Positions 17,500 through 26,722 are shown, counted from the stretch's first letter. The stretch: 64,000 nt of DNA from Streptomyces sp. Tu 3180 (GCF_009852415.1 NZ_WOXS01000002.1:310001-374000); one strand, 5' to 3'. The notes: generated from the letters alone by a model not told the origin. Numbers and translations: made by a program.

Positions 17500-18745
17500 C
17501 GCTCACGTCGGTGTTGTCGGTGTCGTTTGCGGAGCGGTGGGTGGGGCGGAGTTCGGTGTTGCGGCTGGGGCCGTGCCATTCCAGGCAGACGACGGTGGCG
17601 TCGTCGCTGAGCCGGCTGGCGTGGTGGTCCAGGACGGCGCGCATGAGGCGGCGCAGGGTTTCGGGTACGGGCAGGCCGTCGGCGTGGTGGCGGATGATGA
17701 AGTCGGTGAACCGGTGGAGACCGAATTCGCGGCCGCGTGCGTCGCGGGCTTCGGTGATGCCGTCGGTGTACAGCAGGACGCGGTCGCCGGGTTCGAGCTG
17801 TTCGCGGCACAGGGTGGTGGTGATGCCCAGTTCGGTGCCGAGTGGGTGCGTCGGCGGGCAGGGCAGCGCGGTGATCCATCGTCCGCCGCGGATCAGCACC
17901 GGCGGGTGGTGGCCGCGGTTGATCCAGGTGAGCAGCCCGGTGGTGGCGTTGAGGTCGGCCAGGACGGCGGTGACGTAGGTGCTGTGGCCGAAGTGGTCGA
18001 CCAGGATCTGCTCGACGCGCTCGCCGGTGGCCACCAGGCCGGTGCCCTGACGGCGCTGGTTGCGGCAGGCCGACACGGCAAGGTTGGCGGCCAGTCCGGC
18101 GTAGCTGTTGTGCCCCATGGCGTCGAAGACGGCCAGGTGGACCTGGTCGTCGGCGATCGCGTAGTCGAAGGCGTCACCGCCGATCTCGTAGGCGGGCTCC
18201 AACGCGGCCGCGATCACGACGTCCCGGTTGGCGAACGAGCGCGGCGGCATCAGGTTCCACTGCATCTCCGCGGCCACGTTCATCGTCTCCGTGCGCTCCA
18301 GACGAGCGGCTGCGTCGCTGGAGGGGCGCTTGCTGACCACCAGCATGCCGACCAGCGAGGCCAGAGTCTCAAGCCGCTCAGGCCCGACGCCGCCGGGCAG
18401 ATCGGCCCGCAGGACGCCGAGGCGCTCGGTCCCGTCGAGCACCGGCACCCACCAGCGGCCGCCCTCGCCGCCCCCGCCGTGCTGAGGGCGGCTGCCTGTA
18501 AAGACCCGGCCGGGTAGCGTGCCCTCCACCAAGAAGACCTCACCGCCTTCAGCGGCATTCAGTCCCCTCCCGGTGACCTCCTTGAGGACCTGCTGACGCA
18601 GGTCGGCCAGGAAGATCCGTGCATCGGCCATACCCGCTGTCTCGGCATGCCGGGCGACCAGGCCCGGCAGCTGGCCGAAGTCCGTCAGGTGCGACTCGCC
18701 GAGCATCCCGGTCAGCACCTTCAGCATCCGCTCCGATGCGTCCAC
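17483..18745 (-). CDS. PP2C-family (SpoIIE-type) serine/threonine phosphatase
   Basis: A 420-residue cytoplasmic phosphatase. A GAF-like sensory region (about 1-155) precedes a SpoIIE/PP2C domain (about 180-395) with EIGGDAFDYAI, HLAVFDAMGHNS, NRGHHPPVLI, VLLYTDGITEARD and LSDDATVVCLEW, which carry the metal-binding aspartates. Such proteins act in partner-switching control of anti-sigma-factor antagonists. GTG 18745 is favoured because GAGG lies eight bases upstream; GTG 18754 is possible. The last residues GALSR and the stop codon are encoded by the end of the adjacent IS6 relic, so the original C-terminus was cut by that insertion; the catalytic domain is complete. Confidence 0.9.
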   Translation of the reverse strand: MDASERMLKVLTGMLGESHLTDFGQLPGLVARHAETAGMADARIFLADLRQQVLKEVTGRGLNAAEGGEVFLVEGTLPGRVFTGSRPQHGGGGEGGRWWVPVLDGTERLGVLRADLPGGVGPERLETLASLVGMLVVSKRPSSDAAARLERTETMNVAAEMQWNLMPPRSFANRDVVIAAALEPAYEIGGDAFDYAIADDQVHLAVFDAMGHNSYAGLAANLAVSACRNQRRQGTGLVATGERVEQILVDHFGHSTYVTAVLADLNATTGLLTWINRGHHPPVLIRGGRWITALPCPPTHPLGTELGITTTLCREQLEPGDRVLLYTDGITEARDARGREFGLHRFTDFIIRHHADGLPVPETLRRLMRAVLDHHASRLSDDATVVCLEWHGPSRNTELRPTHRSANDTDNTDVSGALSR

Positions 18746-19369
18746 GCTCGCCACCTCTTCCGGCTTGCTCCTCCCAGCATTGCAGGCACCGCTTCACAGT
18801 GCCGATCACTGCCACGGCTGCACGGCACGGTCGCGAGATGCCGCGGATCGGCGGCGGTCGGGGCAGCGTCGGCGCCTGCAGCGGCTCGAATCCCATAGCC
18901 GCCCCGCCCCGAAGGACTGCGCGCACCCGGGCCGTGTCCACATCGTCCAGGACGGCACCGTCCACCAGTGACCGCCGCGGACTGGGCCGGTCTGACACCG
19001 CCTGGACACACCACACTCCCCGGGGGAGTCAGCCATCCACGGGGGCCGGCGTCATGGACGCGGCTCTGGGGGCTTCGGGCGGTCGGGCGGTCCGGACGGC
19101 GCCGGGGGTCAGCAGCGCGTCGGTCCCGGTCAGGCGTAGCACGCCTGCGGACCGGGTCTGCAGGCCGGTGATGCCGCGTCGACCGGCGGCCGGCGGGACA
19201 CCGATGGGGGCTCGATCACCATCGCGGTCCAGGCCTCGGGCAGCAGCGTCCTTGTCCGGGGCGGCCGACGATGTCGGCCGGGCGGTTGCCCCGCTACCGG
19301 CCGGACTGGCCGAAACCACGACGAGGCTGCGCCCCGAGACCGGGGCCCGGATCTCGGGGCCCCTCGCGG
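18746..19369. other. Intergenic region with possible STAS remnant
   Basis: No intact gene is visible. On the minus strand about 19040-19150 a short frame reads VLRLTGTDALLTPG, which resembles the end of a STAS anti-sigma antagonist. About 65 bases here (19081-19147) resemble 11567-11632. The remainder shows only antisense-type open frames. Confidence 0.35.
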
Positions 19370-19767
19370 ACGTGTTGGCCGACTTGGCCGCCGCGCGGGC
19401 ACCGGCCCGGTGCACCGCGTCGGGCGACCTGATGGCCAGAGTCCGTTCCCCCATCGATGACCGGCTCGCGGGCCCGGCGCTCTCCCCCGCATCGATCGCG
19501 GCCGCCCACCACGTCCCGGTCCGCCATGTTCACCGGCTCTTCGCACAAGAGGGGACCGCGGCCGGTACTTGGATTCGGCACCGCCGGCTGGAGGAGTCCC
19601 GCCGCGAGCTCACCCGTTCCGATGCCGAGTCCCCCGACGATCGCCGCCGTCGCGTACCGGTGCGGGTTCGTCAGCCCGAGCCGTTTCAGCCGCGTGTTCC
19701 GCCACTCGTACGGCATGTCGCCCACGAATGGCGGAAGCTGCACACACGGTCCCGTACTCCGCGATGA
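19370..19767 (+). pseudogene. AraC-family regulator C-terminal part, frameshifted
   Basis: A DNA-binding half is recognisable: LAGPALSPASIAAAHHVPVRH and VHRLFAQEG (first HTH), then in another frame PTIAAVAYRCGFVSPSRFSR and VFRHSYGMSPT (second HTH), then back in the first frame EWRKLHTRSRTPR to the stop at 19767. The two frame changes (near 19635 and 19715) break the second helix-turn-helix. The N-terminal sensory domain is largely lost upstream. Confidence 0.68.
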
Positions 19768-19819
19768 CCTCACCGCATCTCCGGCGCGCGCGTCGGCCGG
19801 TTCGGCCGAACGGCGGTCG

Positions 19820-20692
19820 TCACCCGGTGGGGTCGGCGAACCGCCGGACGAAGGCGAGTGCGGTGTCGGCGACCTCGCGCCAGCCGTGGTCGATGGTGAG
19901 GGCGTGGCCGCGGCCGGGCATCTCGGTGATCTCGGTGACGGCGTGTGCGTTCTGCGCCTGCTTCTTGTAGGAGGCGTTGGCGATGGCCCAGGAGACGGTG
20001 TTGTCCTTCTCGCCGGAGATGATCAGCAGGGGGCCGCGGTCGGCGGCGGTGATGTCCACCTTGACCTCGGTCCAGGGGTTGAGGTTGGCCGCGGCCGCCT
20101 GGAACAGGGGCTCGCCGGGGGCCGGGACGGCGAACGTGTCGTACAGCTCCCTCGCCTCCTCCTCGCTCACGGCGTTCGCGAAGGAGTAGCGGAACTGGTC
20201 GTAGGTGAGCGGTACGGCCCGGTGGTGGTTGGCGGGGTTGCCGAGGACCGCGCTCGCGGCCCGCAAGGAGGACAACGGCAGCGGGAGGACCCCGCGGAAC
20301 GGGGCCGGGTCGATGGCGACGGAGGCCTGCGAAAGCCCCCGTCCGGCGGTGATCTGGGTGATCAGGCCGCCGAAGGAGTGGCCGATGACGACGGGTTTGC
20401 GCTCCAGCTTGCCGATCAGGTCGCAGAAGTGGTCGGCGACCTGGCCGACGCTCTTGCCGGCGAACACCTCCGGGTGGGCGTTGGCTTCCTCGACCGTCTC
20501 GGGGTCGTCGGGCCAGCCGGGCAGTACGGGGGCGTAGCCGGCCTTCTCGAACACGGCGGCCCACCGGTCCCAGCTGGTGGGCAGCAGCCACAGCCCGTGG
20601 ATGAAGACGGCGGGAGTGCGGCCGGTGGCGTTCGCCCGTTCGATCTGGGCCAGGTCGCGGACGTGGGAGGGGCCGGACGGCGTGTTGCTCAT
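19820..20692 (-). CDS. Alpha/beta hydrolase
   Basis: A 290-residue soluble hydrolase. The oxyanion-hole region AVFIHGLWLLPTSWD is near residue 30, the nucleophile elbow IGHSFGGL gives the serine near residue 105, the aspartate lies in LLIISGEKDNTV, and the histidine in MPGRGHALTIDHG. The start is ATG 20692 with GAGGAG upstream; the frame runs on into an upstream esterase relic but that is excluded. It resembles stress-associated and non-heme peroxidase-like Streptomyces hydrolases; substrate unknown. The broken hydrolase immediately upstream on the same strand may have been its operon partner. Confidence 0.9.
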   Translation of the reverse strand: MSNTPSGPSHVRDLAQIERANATGRTPAVFIHGLWLLPTSWDRWAAVFEKAGYAPVLPGWPDDPETVEEANAHPEVFAGKSVGQVADHFCDLIGKLERKPVVIGHSFGGLITQITAGRGLSQASVAIDPAPFRGVLPLPLSSLRAASAVLGNPANHHRAVPLTYDQFRYSFANAVSEEEARELYDTFAVPAPGEPLFQAAAANLNPWTEVKVDITAADRGPLLIISGEKDNTVSWAIANASYKKQAQNAHAVTEITEMPGRGHALTIDHGWREVADTALAFVRRFADPTG

Positions 20693-20730
20693 GGTGACTC
20701 CTCGGTGGATTGGGATCGGGGCCTGACGGC

Positions 20731-21205
20731 TCAGGCGGCCCGGGCGGCCGCCCGGATGACCGACACGACGGCATCCGGCCTGCTGTACAGCGGCAGGTGG
20801 GAGGAGGCGGCCTCGGTGGTACGCGAGCCCGCCCGCCGGGCCTGGAAGCGCCGGAGCTCCGGGACGATGCCCCGGTCCTGTCCGCAGACCAGGGTCCAGC
20901 TGGGCAGCGCGCGCCAGGCCGCGGTGGTGCAGCGGTCGGTGAACGCGGTCCCGCTGAGCCGGCGTTGGCCGGCCGCCAGGACCCGGGTGGCGGTGCTCGG
21001 GACATCGTGGGCGAAGACCCTCGCGGAACCGGTCGGACCGGATGCACAGGTCGATGGCCGGGCTGTCGCCGAGGCCGGGTACCGGGACCGGCGTGAGGGC
21101 CGCTTCGAGCTGTGAGGCGGGGCAGCGGCCTGCGAGCTCGCCCGGGATCTCCCCGGCATCGGGCATGAAGGCCGCGATGTGCACCAGGGCCCTGACATTA
21201 CAGAT
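20731..21205 (-). pseudogene. Alpha/beta hydrolase, 5'-truncated and frameshifted
   Basis: The C-terminal two thirds of a salicylate-esterase-like hydrolase: ALVHIAAFMPDAGEIPGELAG and DLCIRSDRFRE, then after a one-base insertion near 21018 in another frame VFAHDVPSTATRVLAAGQR, WTLVCGQDRGIVPELRRFQ and ASSHLPLYSRPDAVVSV. The part before residue about 90, including the catalytic serine elbow, is missing. Both lesions inactivate it. Confidence 0.7.
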
Positions 21206-21555
21206 GGCGCAGGGGCCTCAGGGGCGGATCGTCAGACGCGAAGAGCGGCCCCGAGCCGTCCGGCCGCCACGGGTGGCCCTGGTGACGAACCTGGGCCACT
21301 CGGCCGCTCCTGACCTGACTGCGGGCCCGGCTCACCGGAAAGCATCCGTCAGTCGAGGACTGCTGTGCTCCGACCTCGACGAGGAGGCCGGGAGCAGCCA
21401 GAGCAGCGGCTCCGATACCGGTGAGCGGCGCAATCGGAGTGATCCCGAGCTTCTCAGCCGCCCGCGCGACACCTTCGGCGAGCAGGGGCATCTTCTCGGG
21501 GGTCGAGTCGACCGCGTGGACCGTCAGCTTGTACTGCCCAGCCGGGTCGGTCGAG
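21206..21555. other. Unidentified minus-strand gene fragment
   Basis: On the minus strand a frame reads KLTVHAVDSTPEKMPLLAEG, then RAAEKLGITPIAPLTGIGAA, which looks coding but matches no family I can name. It degenerates after about 21360 and its upstream part is cut by the IS481 element. It is best treated as the remnant of a lost gene. Confidence 0.35.
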
Positions 21556-22510
21556 CTTGTGTGACGACACGGCCTGAATCCGTGAGATGACGAAAGCCTC
21601 CGGTTGTGGAGTGGAGGAGCTGTCGAGGAACCGCTCCGTCAGCCAGGAGACCTTCGTGTCCCACGCCGACGCTGCTCCGACGCCCCGCGCCCGTCTTCGC
21701 CTGGCGCGTCTGATGGTGGACGAGGGATGGCCGGTCGCTCGCGCGGCCGAGCGCTACGACGTGTCCTGGCCCGCCGCGAAGCGATGGGCCGACCGTTACG
21801 CCGAAGCCGGGCCGGCCGCGATGACCGACCGGCCCTCACGGCCTCACCGCAGCCCGACCCGAACCATCCGGCCGCTGGTCCGCAAGATCGTGCACCTGCG
21901 CTGGAAGCAACGCCTGGAACCGGTCCAGACCGCCGGACGGCCGGGCATGCCCGCCTCGACCGTCCACCCGGTCCTGACCCGCTGCCGGATCAACCGCCTG
22001 TCCCGCATCGACCGGGCCACCGGCGAGCCGGTGCGCCGCCCTGAACACCCGCACCCCGGCGCCGTGCTCCCCATCGACGTCGAGAAGCCCGGCAACGTCC
22101 CCGACGGCGGCGGCTGGCGCTGCGTCGGACGCGTCCAGGGCCGCAGAAACCGCGCCGCAACACCCGGCAAGCCCCGCAACAAGTACCGCGGCCCTGTGCT
22201 GGCAACCGCCTTCGTCCACACCGTCGTCGACGACCACTCCCGCGTCGCTTACGCCGGAATCCGCGACGACGAGACAGCCGGCACCGCAGTCGACGTCCTG
22301 CACCGCGCGGTGGCCTGGTTCGCCGCCCGCGGCGTGAGAGCCGAACGGGTCCTGACCGACAACGGATCGGCCCACCGCTCCCGGCACTGGAACCGCGCCT
22401 GCACCGAACTCGGCATCACGCCGAAGAAGACCCGGCCCTACCGGCCACAGACGAACGGCAAGGTCGAGCGCTTCCACCGCACCCTGGCCGACGGCTGGGC
22501 CCTGGGGCGC
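21556..22510 (+). mobile_element. IS481-family insertion sequence, 3'-truncated
   Basis: The left part starts near a TGTGACGACAC sequence at about 21556 and the transposase follows. Family similarity ends near 22510, shortly before the end of a response regulator gene on the other strand. No matching right inverted repeat was found, so the 3' end was lost. Confidence 0.7.
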
Positions 22511-22624
22511 TTCTCCCCAAGCGGATCAGCCCGCCGCAAAGCCCTGCCGGCCGTCAGTCGAGCAGCCCCGCCTCCTGCGCCAGCACCGCCGCCTGGACGC
22601 GGTTGGTGCAGTCGGTGCGGGTGA
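21656..22624 (+). pseudogene. IS481 transposase with foreign C-terminus
   Basis: From GTG 21656 the frame encodes an IS481 transposase: ARLMVDEGWPVARAAERYDVS as HTH, the first aspartate in GAVLPIDVEKPG, the second in RVLTDNGSAHRS, and the glutamate in TNGKVERFHRTLADGWA. The DDE triad is therefore present. After about residue 285 the natural C-terminus is replaced by codons antisense to the response regulator gene (to 22624). Loss of the C-terminus and right IS end makes transposition unlikely. Confidence 0.75.
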
Positions 22625-23198
22625 GGATGTTGCTGATGTGGGCCTTGATCGTGCCGGGGCTCAGGTGGAGCTGTGCGGCGATCCCGGCGTTCGAGAGGCC
22701 GGTGCCCAGCAGCCGGAGGACGTCCAGTTCGGTCGGGGTCAGGTCCGCGATCCGGCGCGCCGCGGTGTCGCTGCCGTGGCCCGGCCGGGCCCGGAATTCG
22801 ATCAGCTGGCGGGTGACCTGCGGGGCGAGGACGGGTTCTCCGGCGGCGGCGCGGCGTACGGCGTCGATGAGATCGCGAGGACCGGTGTCCTTGAGGAGAT
22901 AGCCGTGGGCTCCGGCGCGCAGGGCGGAGGCCACGGTCGGTTCCTCGCCGAAAGCCGTCAGCATCACCACCCGCGTGCGGGGCGAGTGCCGGGTGATCTC
23001 GGCGAGGGCGGCGATGCCGTCGCCGGGCATCCGGATGTCGAGGAGGGCGACGTCGACGGGGTGGGCACGGCAGGCTTCGACGGCCTCGTGGGCGTCCTGC
23101 GCCTCGGCCACGATGCGAACCTCGTCGGCGTTCTCCAGGATCAGCCGTATTCCGGCGCGCATGAGCGCTTCATCGTCGGCGATCAGGACTCGGATCAT
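22554..23198 (-). CDS. LuxR-type two-component response regulator
   Basis: A 214-residue NarL/FixJ-type regulator. The receiver domain (1-120) has the acidic pair in LIADDEALMRAG, the phospho-acceptor aspartate in VALLDIRMPG near residue 54, and the conserved lysine in YLLKDTGP. The C-terminal LuxR HTH (about 148-210) reads LTPTELDVLRLLGTGLSNAGI and LSPGTIKAHISNILTR. It starts four bases after the stop of the histidine kinase gene, so the two are cotranscribed and translationally coupled. Its last codons overlap sequence read by the truncated IS481 transposase frame on the other strand. Confidence 0.95.
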   Translation of the reverse strand: MIRVLIADDEALMRAGIRLILENADEVRIVAEAQDAHEAVEACRAHPVDVALLDIRMPGDGIAALAEITRHSPRTRVVMLTAFGEEPTVASALRAGAHGYLLKDTGPRDLIDAVRRAAAGEPVLAPQVTRQLIEFRARPGHGSDTAARRIADLTPTELDVLRLLGTGLSNAGIAAQLHLSPGTIKAHISNILTRTDCTNRVQAAVLAQEAGLLD

Positions 23199-23202
23199 CG
23201 GT

Positions 23203-24588
23203 TCAGTGTAGAACCGCCAAGATCAGCAGGGCGAGGGTTCCGCCGGCCACCGGCAGCAGTACCAGGAGCGCCGCGCAGCCGCCGCCGAGGAGGCGGGGCC
23301 ACGTGAGGACATCCGTGGGCAGCGGGGGCCGGGAGCCCGCCCCGTCGGACACCGGCTGGGGCGGAGCGGCGTACACGGGCGGCGAGTCGGGCCGGACGGG
23401 TATTCGGGCGGAAAGGACGAAGCCGCCCTCCGGGCGCGGCCCGGCGTGGAGGGTGCCACCGAGCAGGCTGATCCTTTCCCGTAGGCCGACGAGTCCGCTG
23501 CGGCTCCCGCCCCCGGGCGAACGGGGCGCCGGCGGGGCGTCGTTGATGACGGCGATCACCACCGTGTCCCCTTCGTCGTGGAACATCACACGCACGGACG
23601 CGCCGGACGCGTGCTTCAGCGCGTTGGTGAGTCCTTCGCGGGTGACACGGTGGACGGCCTGTCTGGTGCGGGGGTCCGCGTCCGTCGGCCCGGCCGCCTC
23701 CCAGTGCAGTTCGGCGTCGACCCCCGCGCTTCGGGAACCCGCGACCAGGGCCGCGACATCCTCGCGGGTCCCGCGTTCGCCGGTGTCCTCGCCGGGCTGG
23801 TGACGGAGGACGCCGAGGATGCCGCGCAGCTCCTCCATGGCCGTCCGGGCGGTGGTGTGCAGAAGCTCGGCCCGGGCGGCCAGCGAGGGCGCCTGTTGTT
23901 CGGTGGCGAGCTGGAGGGCTCCGGCGTGCACCGAGAGGAGGCTGATGCGGTGGCCGAGCAGATCGTGCATCTCGGCGGCGATGCGCGCCCGTTCCTCCAT
24001 GCGGGCCGCCTCGTCGGTGAGGAAGCGGGCGTGTTCGAGGTAGGCGTTGCGTTCCCGCAGCAGCCGCGTCAGTGGGCGGCGGCGCCCCATCATCAGGCCG
24101 GACAGCGCGGGCAGCACGATGAACAGCGCGCTCAGGCCGAGGCCGCCGACCAGGTACGGCGTCTCCGGGAGCCCGGCGAGGGACTGTACGGCGATCAGCA
24201 CGAGCGCGACGCCGGCACCGCTCGCCCCGAGCACTGCCCAGGCGCGCCGTGCCGGAGTGATCCGGCGCATGGCGGACCATACGACGCACGGTACCGCCAC
24301 CATCGCCCACACGTTGTCCCCGGCGACCACCGGCACGCAGCCCAGCACCGTGAGGGACGGGTACACCCGCCGCACGGGCACGAGCAGCGCTGTCCACACC
24401 CCCAGGAGGGCCGAGGCCACCGGGTGGGGCGGCGGCACCAGCGGGACCGGCGCCAGTGAACACAGCAGGACCAGACCGGTGAGTACGGACTCGGTGACGA
24501 CCGTCCGCCGGGGCGCGGAGCGCACCGCCTCCCGGATCGCGGCGGTCTCGCGGCGCAGCCGCCCCCTCGCTCGTACTGCCGGGCTCAT
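23203..24588 (-). CDS. Two-component sensor histidine kinase (HisKA_3 type)
   Basis: A 461-residue membrane kinase. Several hydrophobic segments in residues about 30-165 form a sensor without a large extracellular loop. The phospho-acceptor histidine is in RIAAEMHDLLGHRISLLS. The ATPase region has GLTNALKHASGASV (N box) and SGLVGLRERISLLGGTL (G box). A further hydrophobic segment at the C-terminus (LLGGGCAALLVLLPVAGG) is unusual and adds a final membrane anchor. ATG 24588 has GGAGGAG six bases upstream. It is paired with the LuxR-type regulator immediately downstream; the signal is unknown. Confidence 0.93.
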   Translation of the reverse strand: MSPAVRARGRLRRETAAIREAVRSAPRRTVVTESVLTGLVLLCSLAPVPLVPPPHPVASALLGVWTALLVPVRRVYPSLTVLGCVPVVAGDNVWAMVAVPCVVWSAMRRITPARRAWAVLGASGAGVALVLIAVQSLAGLPETPYLVGGLGLSALFIVLPALSGLMMGRRRPLTRLLRERNAYLEHARFLTDEAARMEERARIAAEMHDLLGHRISLLSVHAGALQLATEQQAPSLAARAELLHTTARTAMEELRGILGVLRHQPGEDTGERGTREDVAALVAGSRSAGVDAELHWEAAGPTDADPRTRQAVHRVTREGLTNALKHASGASVRVMFHDEGDTVVIAVINDAPPAPRSPGGGSRSGLVGLRERISLLGGTLHAGPRPEGGFVLSARIPVRPDSPPVYAAPPQPVSDGAGSRPPLPTDVLTWPRLLGGGCAALLVLLPVAGGTLALLILAVLH

Positions 24589-24667
24589 GGTCTCCTCCGT
24601 GCGGGTGCCGCTCTTCACGGCTGCTCCGGTCATACGCGGTCGTACACGTGGGCGAACCGCCGCGGCC

Positions 24668-25891
24668 TCAGGCACTCCGTGCCGCTCCTCGCGGGACCCG
24701 CAGCTCCGGCTCCGCCCGCAGCCCAGCGACGTCGGCGCCGCTCTCGGCCAGCACGCGCTCGATCTCCGCCACGGACTCCGCATCCGTCCCGGTCTTGTCC
24801 AGCAGCGCGGCCAGCAGGTGGGTCGTGCCGACCGTGGACGAGCCCTTGGCGGAGGCGATGAACTCGGTGACATGCAGGAGCCGCCGGTCGAAGTCGGCGG
24901 GGCTGCCGACCTCCGGAGGTTCACCCTCCGCGACCCCGGTGGTGGGAAGCAGCACCCGGGCGACAGTATCCTGCCGTACGCCGTACCGGCGCAGGAACTC
25001 CGCCCCCCGGTTCGCTCCCGCCAGGCTCTCGGGCAGCTCACGCCCCGCGACCGTCAGCGACCTGTCCAGCGCCAGGATGCCCAGCAGCACATCGACGGGT
25101 TCTGGCTCCGGCACCCCGCGCCGTATCGCCGACCGTCGTGCCTCCATGCGCACCACGCCCACGACCGCGGAGCCGAATCCGGCGCCGCCCCCGAACATCC
25201 AGGCGGTGAACTTCCGGGTCAGCGGATTACCGCTCTTCCCGAAGGTCCCCGCCTTGCGCAGCATCAGAACCGAGCTGGGCTCCGGCGCTTCATCAGTGCC
25301 CCGCAAGGCGTCGAGCGCGGCCGAGGCAGCCGAGGCGTCCAGCTTCTGCACCACCAGGGCCTCGCGGGCACGCGTATCGGGCAGCTCGACCAGCGCGCGC
25401 GCCACGTGACGTACGCGTACGGAGACGGTGCCCTCCCCCCGTGCGGCCTCCAGCGCCTTGCGCAGACAGGCCCGCAACGCACCGGTCATCGGCGGAAGAC
25501 CAAGGCTTGCCCGCTCCTCTTCCTTCCTCTTCCGGTTCTTCCAGCGCAGCCTCTTGGCCTCCTCCTGCCGGACCTCCCGCCAGCAGGCGTCGATCTCCCG
25601 CTCGTCGTCCGGACTTCCGGCTGTGCCGTCACCCGCGTCATCACTGACCCACACGGACGTCCCCCGGCACCCGATCGAACCGCTGAGCGTGCCGGCGGCC
25701 CTCATTCCGGGGGCGATCGCGGAACCCGCGGCCGAGTCACCCGACACGAGCGCGCTCAGCAAGCTTTCCGTACCGATGTCGTCGCGTTCCTGCTCGGCCG
25801 CCGTACGTACGGTCTCCAGCAACAGCTTGACGACGTCCCTCTCGAACTCGGTGGTCGCGCCGGCGTCGCGGTCGGACGTGCGCTGCTCCAT
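24668..25891 (-). CDS. Clp N-domain-like protein
   Basis: A 407-residue protein without an AAA ATPase motor. The C-terminal part repeats the double Clp-N pattern: VDVLLGILALDRS and TVARVLLP, then TEFIASAKGSSTVGTTHLLAAL and LDKTGTDAESVAEIERVLAES. An earlier region (residues 15-130) has a related helical repeat (LLLETVRTAAEQERDDIGTES, LLSALVSGDSAAGSAI). A basic stretch KRLRWKNRKRKEEER lies near 120. Clp N-domains bind adaptors or substrates, so a stand-alone copy could be an adaptor or decoy for Clp chaperones (inference). ATG 25891 follows GGGAGAGG. It lies 79 bases upstream of the kinase gene on the same strand. Confidence 0.72.
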   Translation of the reverse strand: MEQRTSDRDAGATTEFERDVVKLLLETVRTAAEQERDDIGTESLLSALVSGDSAAGSAIAPGMRAAGTLSGSIGCRGTSVWVSDDAGDGTAGSPDDEREIDACWREVRQEEAKRLRWKNRKRKEEERASLGLPPMTGALRACLRKALEAARGEGTVSVRVRHVARALVELPDTRAREALVVQKLDASAASAALDALRGTDEAPEPSSVLMLRKAGTFGKSGNPLTRKFTAWMFGGGAGFGSAVVGVVRMEARRSAIRRGVPEPEPVDVLLGILALDRSLTVAGRELPESLAGANRGAEFLRRYGVRQDTVARVLLPTTGVAEGEPPEVGSPADFDRRLLHVTEFIASAKGSSTVGTTHLLAALLDKTGTDAESVAEIERVLAESGADVAGLRAEPELRVPRGAARSA

Positions 25892-25966
25892 CGGGCCTCT
25901 CCCTCTCCGCGGGGTCACCTGCCGAAAAAGAACGCTAGCCCCGCGTTTCCCGGCTCCGCCTCGGCC

Positions 25967-26030
25967 GACCGGCCAGACTTCCTGTCCGACTGGCCAGGCT
26001 TCCAGTCCGACCGGCCAGGTTCTCCCGTCC
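25967..26030. repeat. Three tandem copies of a 21-22 bp unit upstream of the Clp-N-like gene
   Basis: Units occupy 25967-25987, 25988-26008 and 26009-26030. Each starts GAC(C/T)GGCCAG and ends GTCC, with a variable centre. They end 76 bases before the start codon of the minus-strand Clp-N-like gene, where an operator or leader element would lie. Translated on the minus strand they would give repeated WPVG, but no start or ribosome-binding site supports that. Confidence 0.75.
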
Positions 26031-26332
26031 GGGCGTCCTCGCGGTGGGCGGCGCTCCCTCCCCGTCCACCTCTGCCACGTCCGCTGCTCTTCCGGTGAGT
26101 CACCCGGGTACGGCTTGCGCTCACTCACCCGGAGAAGTGCCGGCACCGTTCGCCCCGCCGCCGAAGCCGGACGGCCCGCCCCCGCTCCCAGCGCGCCGGA
26201 AGCGGACAGGCAACCCTGCCGGATGTCGAGACGTCCCAGAAGACGAGCGTGATCGGGTCTCTCCCCGACGCGCCGGAGCGGGATAGCAACACGCGACAGT
26301 CAGGAACCGAGCGCCCCGGAGGAACACCGAAT

Positions 26333-26722
26333 ATGCGGGTGAATGTGGAATGGGTTGACGCACGCGAGAGGCTGCCTCGACCCGGGCAGCCTGTTGCGGC
26401 GGCGATGTTCGGCACCTGGCCGCACGACTTCCACGACCGTTCCGTCGCGGGTGAACACTACTGGCTGGTCAGGCCCATGGTTTTTCATGATCTGTACATC
26501 CCCATGACCTTCCAGCACCAGTCCGAGGACGACAGCCACTACCACGACTGTTTCGTGGACTCCGACGGCATCATCCGCTACCCCCCGGGCGGACCGAGTG
26601 AGGACCACGTCACCCACTGGGCGGCGCTGCCGTTCCTGCCGGGGCTGTCGGTGCACGTGGCAGGCGGCCCGGAAGCAGGCGCAGCCCTCCGACGAGCCCG
26701 CGAAGCCGATGGCCATCGGTAG
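26333..26722 (+). CDS. DUF551-like small protein
   Basis: A 129-residue soluble protein. The opening VEWVDARERLPRPGQPV and the ending VTHWAALPFLPG match the DUF551 layout, where W-ERLP near the N-terminus and THWxPLPxxP near the C-terminus bracket a small domain often found in phage and mobile-element proteins. A His/Asp-rich centre (DDSHYHDCFVDSDG) may bind metal. ATG 26333 has GGAGGA nine bases upstream; the frame is open further 5' without a better start. Function unknown. Confidence 0.68.
   Translation: MRVNVEWVDARERLPRPGQPVAAAMFGTWPHDFHDRSVAGEHYWLVRPMVFHDLYIPMTFQHQSEDDSHYHDCFVDSDGIIRYPPGGPSEDHVTHWAALPFLPGLSVHVAGGPEAGAALRRAREADGHR

Noticed and set aside
25967..26146. N-terminal extension of the Clp-N-like frame with repeated WPVG
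   Set aside because: The repeats lie upstream of a well-supported ATG; translation would need a start with no ribosome-binding site, so they are treated as DNA repeats.
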